A stretch of 6,807 nucleotides of DNA. Source: Candidatus Competibacteraceae bacterium. Lineage in GTDB: Bacteria > Pseudomonadota > Gammaproteobacteria > Competibacterales > Competibacteraceae. This document shows positions 1-5,400 of the stretch, one piece after another. Position 1 is the first letter of the stretch. Every line of letters starts with the position of its first letter. Below the pieces are notes generated by a model. It was not told the origin of the DNA. It made no database searches and saw only the letters and a program-made list of their open reading frames with translations. Position numbers and translations under genes: made by a program. The stretch spans positions 1-6,807 of the forward strand of contig JAAUQA010000176.1 of the NCBI GenBank assembly GCA_012032855.1, given 5' to 3'.

Positions 1-1188
1 CGCGTTGGCGTCCAGCGACGCGGCAATTGATTGGTCGCTGTCTTTAGCGATCGGAAACTCCACGCCGACCGATTTTGCATACGCCTCGGAAGCGGCCTGC
101 GGCTCCAGAATCAGATTGGCAACAATGCGTGCCCGATCAGGATAATCCGCCGCCAAATGAACGCTGACTTGATCCAGCAATCGATCCGACTGTTCACCCA
201 AACCTGGAATACCGAACGCCGCCGCAGTGACCAACTCGAAGCGTTGTTTTTCCAGTGCACCGCTGTGTATGGTCTGAAAAAGTGTGCGGCGCTGTTGTTC
301 AGCCTCCAGCGGGATTGCCTCGGTCGCCAGTAATGCCAAATCGAGATCGCCCTCTGTCAGGGCGGCTTTGGCTGCAACCACGAGAGTTTCGATACGAGTG
401 GTTTCGTCGACCTGCTCCGCCTTGGTCTGCCGAATTCTATCAGGGGCTAGGCCAGCATTGATCAGCGCCAACGCCCGGCGATGCCGCATTGCCGCCCTTA
501 ACGACGCTTCTTGCAATTTGGCTATGGTGTCTTCAGCCACTGTAAACCCCGGCGGTCCTAAACGCAGCGCCGTCGCAATCGCGTCACGCATACCGACAGA
601 ACGTTCATGAGGATCGTCTAACTTGATCAAGCGATCCAGCGCAAAGCCGACAAAGCGCACGGCCTGAGCTGTCTCGGTTGGTTGATAGGTGTCTGCAATA
701 CTTAACAAAGCGGACGCCTGCAAGCCCGGGTCGTTGATCTCCAAAGCAGCCAGGTAGGCGGCCGTGCGGGTATCGTCAGGATCGTCTCGATCCTGCGCGA
801 CATGTGCTATCAGGGCCACCACTCGACCGTAAATCAGCATATCGCGATTAATCCCACCGGCAGCCAATTCATTCACTAATGCCTGGGCATAGCTTACCGT
901 CTCTGCTTCGGCGGGTTCGGTAGAAGCGCTAGCCTCGGTTAATTCATCGAAGGCGTCCAAGGCAGCTGCATAGGCATTACTGCGTTCGCGCAATTCGGCC
1001 AAGGACTCGGCTGTCACTACCTGGCTACGCACTGCTTCCGCTAATGCCTGTACATCTGCTAATCCGGCGGCGTTCAATGGGGTCATATAACACCAAAAAA
1101 CGAGCGCGGCAGTCCCCGCAAAGGCTCGCAACACCCAAAACTGCGAGGTCCTACCGCGCCCAATACCCCAAACTTTATCCACACTCAT
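1..1188 (-). CDS. Exported alpha-helical protein of unknown function, 3' end outside window
   Basis: I translated this frame directly: 396 codons are open from the ATG at 1188 to the left edge, with no stop. The ATG overlaps the alg44 stop codon by one base (TAATG), which supports this start and translational coupling. Residues 1-16 are polar and basic (K5, R11, R13), residues 17-38 are hydrophobic, and an N-A-A-G stretch at 39-42 could be a signal peptidase site, so the product is probably periplasmic or anchored in the inner membrane. The remainder is rich in Ala, Leu, Glu and Asp, with amphipathic helix-like segments and no cysteine after residue 33. This suggests an alpha-helical repeat or solenoid fold, but I see no clear Sel1 or TPR signature. 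It does not resemble AlgK, AlgE, AlgG, AlgX or AlgL as I know them. Its place after alg44 suggests a role in polymer export or modification; that is inference only. Confidence 0.85.
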   Translation of the reverse strand, partial: MSVDKVWGIGRGRTSQFWVLRAFAGTAALVFWCYMTPLNAAGLADVQALAEAVRSQVVTAESLAELRERSNAYAAALDAFDELTEASASTEPAEAETVSYAQALVNELAAGGINRDMLIYGRVVALIAHVAQDRDDPDDTRTAAYLAALEINDPGLQASALLSIADTYQPTETAQAVRFVGFALDRLIKLDDPHERSVGMRDAIATALRLGPPGFTVAEDTIAKLQEASLRAAMRHRRALALINAGLAPDRIRQTKAEQVDETTRIETLVVAAKAALTEGDLDLALLATEAIPLEAEQQRRTLFQTIHSGALEKQRFELVTAAAFGIPGLGEQSDRLLDQVSVHLAADYPDRARIVANLILEPQAASEAYAKSVGVEFPIAKDSDQSIAASLDANA

Positions 1189-1190
1189 TA
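1186..1190 (-). promoter_or_regulatory. TAATG stop/start overlap coupling alg44 to the downstream gene
   Basis: On the minus strand the alg44 stop TAA (1190-1188) shares its last A with the ATG (1188-1186) of the next gene. No strong Shine-Dalgarno sequence lies upstream; the bases before it are the alg44 codons for Asn-Ala-Ser. Translation of the downstream gene therefore probably depends on ribosomes finishing alg44, which would tie their stoichiometry. A frameshift in alg44, if real, would stop upstream ribosomes at about 1802 and weaken this coupling. Confidence 0.7.
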
Positions 1191-2464
1191 ACTCGCGTTA
1201 CCGGGGCTGCTTTGCACGGCCGTTTCATCCGGCTTGACCGTGCCCACTGATGAGCCGTTCAGCAAACGACCCAGACGGCTGGACTTGAACGTATCGAATT
1301 CTACAGCTAGAGGCGCACCAATGGCTGACAGGGGCAGATCCTCGCCGAACTCTATAACCACTTCCACCGGCGTCCATAGGCCGGGATTACCTTGCCCAGT
1401 TGCCCACAGATCGGCATGGCGGCGGATTTCGCGAATTGTACCGGGCACCGCTGTCTCACCATCGCCAAGCTCTACTCGAACTTCAGCACCGTTTTGCAGG
1501 GCCAGCGCTTGGTTGGGCGGTAAATGAGCCAGGGCATAAGGCTTGGCCGTATCCGGCGCCAACACCAGTAGGGTGTCGCCCTGCTTGATATACATCCCGG
1601 CTTTGGCTTTGCGAGCCACCACCCGGCAGTTACAAGGAGAATCGACCGTCACGCCATAACTTGAGCCGTTATCGATGCCAACGATGGGACTGCCGTGCAC
1701 TACAATCTCTTGCCCAACAGGTGGCAAGGTGCTCAACACGCCGGCTGTCGGCGCCGTAACCATAATTACGTCCGCGGTTAAAAACGCCGACTCGGCAGGG
1801 ATCACGAATAGCTTGTCGTACACGCTGGCGCTGACCGCACCGACCAGAAACAGACTCGCCACACCGACAGTGGCCCAAATCGCTGACCGCTTGCCGAAAT
1901 GCAACGCCCGACCGGCAGTGCTGGACGGTACCGACCGTTTCGGTAAGGCGCGTGGTGCCGCCGGTTGCACCGGGCGACGACTTCTAACAGATCGGCTGCT
2001 TCTACCAATTCACCGGCGATATACGCATCCAATAAATAACGCAAGAAGGCGGATTGTTGTGGAGTGAGATTAACAAATTGCACACCCAGTCGCTGCAACT
2101 CCTCGGCTTGCTCGGCTTTTCGTACAGGCAGCAACGGCACACTACTCTTAACCGAGGGTGCGGTGGGTACAGTCCGCTTGGTTTCCGATTGCCAGTTGCG
2201 AATCTCGCCGTTGACGGCCAGTGAGAAGGTGAAGCCGACGAACTCGAACAGCAATTGCAGCGGCACGAGCTCACCGACTTGCGGACCGTCGCTGAATTCC
2301 AGGTCCCAATCGATCCCGCTCAAATCGATGCTGAGACCGCCGAGTGACCAATCGGTAACGCTGAACACAGTATCGCGCAGCACGACCTTGATCGGCAGGC
2401 GATGACGGGCATGTTGCCGTTGTACTTCGGCTTCATGGATGAATGCGGATTCTATGGCTCCCAT
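1188..2464 (-). CDS. alg44: Alg44-type c-di-GMP-binding alginate co-polymerase, with a one-base frameshift near 1972
   Basis: Alg44 is the inner-membrane partner of Alg8 that senses c-di-GMP and extends into the periplasm. The N-terminus carries the PilZ motifs RQHAR (R16, R20) and D38-x-S40-x-x-G43, and its surroundings closely match Pseudomonas Alg44 (HE-E-QRQHAR-R-P). After frame repair there is a Pro-rich linker, one membrane segment (about 195-215, ending VYDKLFVIP) and a HlyD/biotin-lipoyl-like periplasmic part containing SPCNCRVV (about 276-283), like SPCDCRVV in Pseudomonas. The start at 2464 is preferred over the upstream in-frame 2530 because 2530 lies inside alg8 and the PilZ homology begins right after 2464. 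The reading frame changes between 2009 and about 1960: the first frame runs on to a stop at 1802, and the second is open from there to 1188. Adding one base gives 425 residues, close to the roughly 390 of the family. The cause may be a sequencing error or a true mutation. Confidence 0.93.
1960..2009 (-). other. Frameshift interval in alg44 (one base missing)
   Basis: The upstream frame encodes family-like sequence through AGELVEAADLLEVVA, and the downstream frame picks up as PVQPAAPRALPKRS ahead of the membrane segment. The second frame is closed by a TGA at 2012-2010, so the change must lie after that. An extra C in the CCC run at 1974-1972 would join the frames exactly as ...VVAPVQPAAP.... 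I see no X-XXY-YYZ slippery heptamer here, so a missing base (read error or mutation) is preferred over programmed slippage. Confidence 0.75.
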
Positions 2465-2487
2465 ATTGGCTTTTTCTCTAGTTGCGG
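2465..2487 (-). promoter_or_regulatory. alg8-alg44 spacer with weak ribosome binding site
   Basis: The 23-bp gap between the alg8 stop (TAA, 2490-2488) and the alg44 ATG (2464-2462) holds a purine stretch CTAGAGAAAAAG. Its GAG at 2478-2476 could pair with 16S rRNA, though the 11-base spacing is longer than ideal. The gap is too short for a separate promoter, so alg44 is read from the operon transcript. Confidence 0.5.
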
Positions 2488-4074
2488 TTAATGACTGAGG
2501 GCCACGGGCGTTACGGGATTGTGTCCCCACCCAGCCTCAATAGCGGACGGTTGAAATGGCAAATCAAGCACACCGATCATGACGGCCAGGGTGTAAACAA
2601 ATAAGCCGACGCAAAGTAGCTGCATATAGCCGGAAAACGCCGCGTCGAATCTTGCCCTGAAGGCCGATACGGTGCGTTGCGAGGTGGTTTTCTGGCGAGT
2701 CCATTTCTGCCGGTCCAAGCGGAAAAACACATAAACCTTGATTATTGAGCCGAACACTTGGTTGAAATAGAGCAAGGCCGGGTAATACAAAGAGACTTGC
2801 GGGCGCACACTGAGCAGCAGCAATGTCAGTACATAACGCGAGCCGGCAATCCACAGGGCGTAGAGCAATGCCGCAACCGGCGTTACAAATAAGGTCGCCA
2901 GCAATGCGATGACTACCCCGGTTAAACAGGTCCACATCGACACCCGTTGATCCAATACCGACCACCACACGAACAAGCCGATCCGACGAGGGCCGAGCCG
3001 CAATGCGCGAGCATTGGTACGCAGCATGTTGCCGAACCAGCGAATCATCAGCATCGAAGCAGCGGTGACGAAATGCTCGGACGGCGGCTGCTCAACGGTG
3101 GTTACGGTAATATCCGGCAGATAAATCATTTGATAGCCGTTCTTGAGCAGCCAGAACCAGGTGGATTTATCGTCGCCGGTGAGAAAACGAATTCGCCCGA
3201 GCCGCCAGTGGTCGATGTAATCCATCTCCACCTGGGCAATAAACGTGGGGTCGCAGATGATCGACGCGCGGAACAACGACATGCGTCCGGTCAGGGTCAG
3301 CACCCGTTTTGACAAGCCCATTGAACACATCAGAATCTGGCGCTGCGCAAACCGCAGCGAATACCATTCGCGGAAGATTCGTCGGCCTTCGACTTGGCAA
3401 TCTTCATCCGTGGTAAGCGCGCCGACCTGCGGCATCATCCGAAAGAACCCGGCTGATTTAACGATTAAATCAGCCGGCACGATGCTATCGCCGTCTATCA
3501 CCGCCACTACCGCATCGGGATCGGGGCGTTGCAAGGAAATCGCGCGAAAGGCATAGGCGAGCGCATCGCGTTTGCCGGTGCCTGCGATGCGCACAAAGAT
3601 CAACCGGATCTGATCTTGAGGGCTGACAGTACGGGCATAAATTTGTTTAATCAGCCGTTGATCCGCCATCTCCACGATGGAAGCCACCACCGTGGTTGGA
3701 CAACCGCTGTGTTTAGCCGCTTCGAAGGTAGCGTGGTAAACCCGCCCGCAGGTAGCGCTGTCAATGCGGAAACTGGTGACCAGCAAAAACGCTTCCGGCG
3801 GCGGCTCCGTGGTGCCGATCTGATCGGCGGCGCGGCGCATGCGTGGAAACACCCAACGCCGGTAGATTTGCGCCCGCAAAAAGTGCAACAAACCCCAGCC
3901 ATACCGCCACAAGCCGATGATGCCGATCGGCAACAACAATCCCGAGTCAAGTCGGGTCCAGGCTTCAGCAGGCAAAGACAACGCCGCCGCGACCAGCGCC
4001 AACACATAAAGCAGATGCCATACCCACGGATAGGCGATACGCCTGGTCTTCTCCAGCGCTTTTGCCGGTGTCAT
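2488..4074 (-). CDS. alg8: Alg8, GT2-family alginate (polymannuronate) polymerase
   Basis: This integral inner-membrane glycosyltransferase is the catalytic subunit of alginate polymerase; in the family it adds mannuronate from GDP-mannuronate to the growing chain. The match to Pseudomonas Alg8 runs almost end to end, including GLWRYGWG-LHFLR, LLVTSFRID, FVRIAGTGKRD-LAY-FRAIS, VAVIDGDS, KRVLTLTGRMS-FRAS, HWRLGR-RFLTGDDKS, LDQRVSMWT and KVYVFFR-DRQ-WTRQ. Catalytic-type residues are intact: D194/D196 of the DGD motif and D301-D302-K303 of TGDDK. Membrane helices lie near residues 18-35, 45-66, 385-400, 405-435, 440-460 and 485-502. The ATG at 4074 overlaps the barrel stop (TGATG); a TTG one codon earlier is less likely. 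At 528 residues it is about 35 longer than the Pseudomonas protein, mainly at the C-terminus. It forms the synthase with the adjacent Alg44. Confidence 0.97.
   Translation of the reverse strand: MTPAKALEKTRRIAYPWVWHLLYVLALVAAALSLPAEAWTRLDSGLLLPIGIIGLWRYGWGLLHFLRAQIYRRWVFPRMRRAADQIGTTEPPPEAFLLVTSFRIDSATCGRVYHATFEAAKHSGCPTTVVASIVEMADQRLIKQIYARTVSPQDQIRLIFVRIAGTGKRDALAYAFRAISLQRPDPDAVVAVIDGDSIVPADLIVKSAGFFRMMPQVGALTTDEDCQVEGRRIFREWYSLRFAQRQILMCSMGLSKRVLTLTGRMSLFRASIICDPTFIAQVEMDYIDHWRLGRIRFLTGDDKSTWFWLLKNGYQMIYLPDITVTTVEQPPSEHFVTAASMLMIRWFGNMLRTNARALRLGPRRIGLFVWWSVLDQRVSMWTCLTGVVIALLATLFVTPVAALLYALWIAGSRYVLTLLLLSVRPQVSLYYPALLYFNQVFGSIIKVYVFFRLDRQKWTRQKTTSQRTVSAFRARFDAAFSGYMQLLCVGLFVYTLAVMIGVLDLPFQPSAIEAGWGHNPVTPVALSH
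3449..3477. repeat. Perfect 13-bp inverted repeat with 3-base loop inside alg8
   Basis: The arm CCGGCTGATTTAA at 3449-3461 is followed by CGA and its exact reverse complement TTAAATCAGCCGG at 3465-3477. In alg8 mRNA this encodes PADLIVKSAG (residues 200-209), just after the DGD motif. There is no insertion relative to Pseudomonas Alg8, and no U-run follows, so it is not a standard Rho-independent terminator. The RNA could form a stable, GC-clamped hairpin within the coding region. Its function is unknown. Confidence 0.9.
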
Positions 4075-4076
4075 CA
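4072..4076 (-). promoter_or_regulatory. TGATG stop/start overlap coupling the barrel gene to alg8
   Basis: The barrel gene stop TGA (4076-4074) shares its A with the alg8 ATG (4074-4072). The preceding bases are GC-rich codons for Leu-Gly-Ala-Arg-Phe with no clear AGGAG-like element at proper spacing, so alg8 is probably translated by reinitiation. This also argues that the barrel frame ending at 4074 is the natural one, because operon spacing is conserved there. Confidence 0.7.
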
Positions 4077-5383
4077 AAAGCGCGCCCCCAGCCCGAGGTT
4101 AAAGGTATTGGAGTCGTACTCGACATCGGGATCGGTCGAATCGCGCACCGTCAGATCATAATGCGCATTGAAATACCAATTGCTTGGTAAACGCCAAGTC
4201 GCGCCGACCACGCCACGATACACGTCGTCTTCGCGATTCTCGCGGGCTGCCGGATTGGTCTGATAATCCCGGTTGGTATACGACGCCTCGGCATAGAGGT
4301 CGATGTCCGGGCGTAAAGCGTATTGCGCACCCAATTCCACATCGGTTTCCAGATACGATGAAGTGCCTTCCAGAGTCGTTTCCTTGACGGTGCGTTCCAC
4401 TGCCCCACTGAGCCGCCAACGCAACGCCGGCTGCCAGAATGCGTAGGCCGAAACGGCAACATCTTCGACATCGGGTAGGCTGCTGGCGCGGTAGTCCTGT
4501 TCCAAAAAACCAACCCGGATGTCGAAGGCCGCCGCATCCTTGGGTTCACCGTAACTCACCCCCGCGCCTACGGTAAACCCTTCCGAATCCCGATCAAAGG
4601 GTTCGACGCCCCGGACGTTTTCCCGATAGTTGCGGGTGTTATAGGTGCCGAATCCATAAGGCAACAATTTATTCCCTGTCCGATAACCGACCCGCACCAA
4701 TTGCTCAAATTCCGTGCGGTCGCGGTCATCGTTGAAAATAGGAGTACCGTCCTGCCGCCGGTTATTGTCGTAATTGAAATAAAGGACTTCCGGGGCCAAT
4801 TCGACAAACAGCTGTGCAGGTGTATAACGCCACTCCAAAGCCGCTTCGCCACGCTGGAATTCAGTCGCGGATTCCGCTGCTCGCTCAGGATCGTCGGGGA
4901 AACTGCCGATCGGTTGGTGATCATAGCCAAATCGTGCCCGACCGCTTAATTCGTTGGTGTCCGAACCCTGCAAGTCACCCTCCGCACGTAGATCGAAATC
5001 GACATAATCGTTGCCCGATATGTTGCGGTATTCACCCGCTTCAACCTCGGCTGACGCATCCCAGCGATACCGTTCGGTTTGGATCGCAACCGCAGCCGGG
5101 GTGCGATCACCGCCGTGAAATCGCCTTCCTCATCATTAGGACTACGCAGCACATTGTCATCGTAGAAAACCCCAGCCCGCCCATCGACCGTGAGGGTAAC
5201 CAGCGCCTCGGGTTCATCGGAGGCTGTGCCGAAATCATCCGGCAGCCTCGGTAAGGCATCCGGCAAGGCGTCAGCCGATTGGGGCTGAGGCTCTTGCGCC
5301 GATAACTGGGTCATGCAGGCTACTGGGGTCAGTAACAGCAAAGTACGAAGCGTTTTTCGTTGTTTTGGTAACTTCAACACCAT
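4074..5383 (-). CDS. Outer-membrane beta-barrel protein of the export system, with a one-base frameshift near 5080
   Basis: The protein starts with a clear signal peptide: basic start (K4, K7, R9, K10), hydrophobic TLRTLLLLTPVAC, and likely cleavage after LSA before QEPQ. A Pro/Asp-rich linker follows, then VTLTVDGRAGVFYDDNVLRSPN, typical of the start of putative beta-barrel porin 2-like proteins (inference from pattern). The rest is a run of alternating polar/hydrophobic strands with charged turns, such as RYRWDASAEVEAGEYRN, QLFVELAPEVLYFNYDN and WYFNAHYDLTVRDS. It ends in NTFNLGLGARF, and a C-terminal Phe is the classic barrel-assembly signal. The repaired length is 436 residues. It lies between an AlgK-like scaffold and alg8, where Pseudomonas would carry AlgE, but I see no AlgE-like sequence (AlgE is about 490 residues with a different N-terminus). 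The likely role is the exit pore for the polysaccharide. The frameshift may be a sequencing error or a lesion. Confidence 0.85.
5040..5129 (-). other. Frameshift interval in the beta-barrel gene (one base missing)
   Basis: The first frame gives FYDDNVLRSPNDEEGDFTAVIAP and then loses barrel character, running to a stop at 4946. The second frame gives ERYRWDASAEVEAGEYRN and continues smoothly to 4074. A TGA at 5132-5130 closes the second frame upstream, so the change lies after it. Candidate sites are the AAA run at 5080-5078 (one extra A gives ...RLRLRSKTERYRWDAS...) and the CCCC run at 5101-5098. The sense of the shift is the same as in alg44. Confidence 0.75.
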
Positions 5384-5400
5384 GGAAAACCTTATCAGTA
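5384..5400 (-). promoter_or_regulatory. Ribosome binding site of the beta-barrel gene
   Basis: The 17-bp gap after the AlgK-like stop (TAA, 5403-5401) contains TAAGG, with AAGG at 5393-5390 and six bases before the ATG at 5383. This supports that start, which also gives a textbook signal peptide. The gap is too short for an independent promoter. Confidence 0.7.

Noticed and set aside
31..610. Three overlapping plus-strand open frames (100, 68 and 108 codons).
   Set aside because: They lie opposite a continuous 396-codon minus-strand frame that begins at the alg44 stop; they overlap one another and show no family resemblance.
2465..2530. Upstream alg44 start at 2530.
   Set aside because: It lies within the last codons of alg8 and adds residues without family resemblance; the 2464 start places the PilZ homology right at the N-terminus.
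3449..3477. Reading the alg8 hairpin as a transcription terminator.
   Set aside because: No run of T follows on either strand, and it lies in the middle of an essential open frame.
3529..4161. A 210-codon plus-strand frame opposite alg8.
   Set aside because: It is antisense to highly conserved Alg8 sequence and spans the TGATG junction; its composition (many Arg, Gln, Pro) is typical of a shadow frame.
1960..5129. Programmed -1 ribosomal frameshifting as an explanation for the two split genes.
   Set aside because: No slippery heptamer of the X-XXY-YYZ form with a following stem-loop is evident at either site, and homologous genes are read in one frame.
4074..5383. Calling the barrel AlgE.
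   Set aside because: The position fits, but length, N-terminus and strand sequences do not match AlgE as I know it, so no symbol is given.
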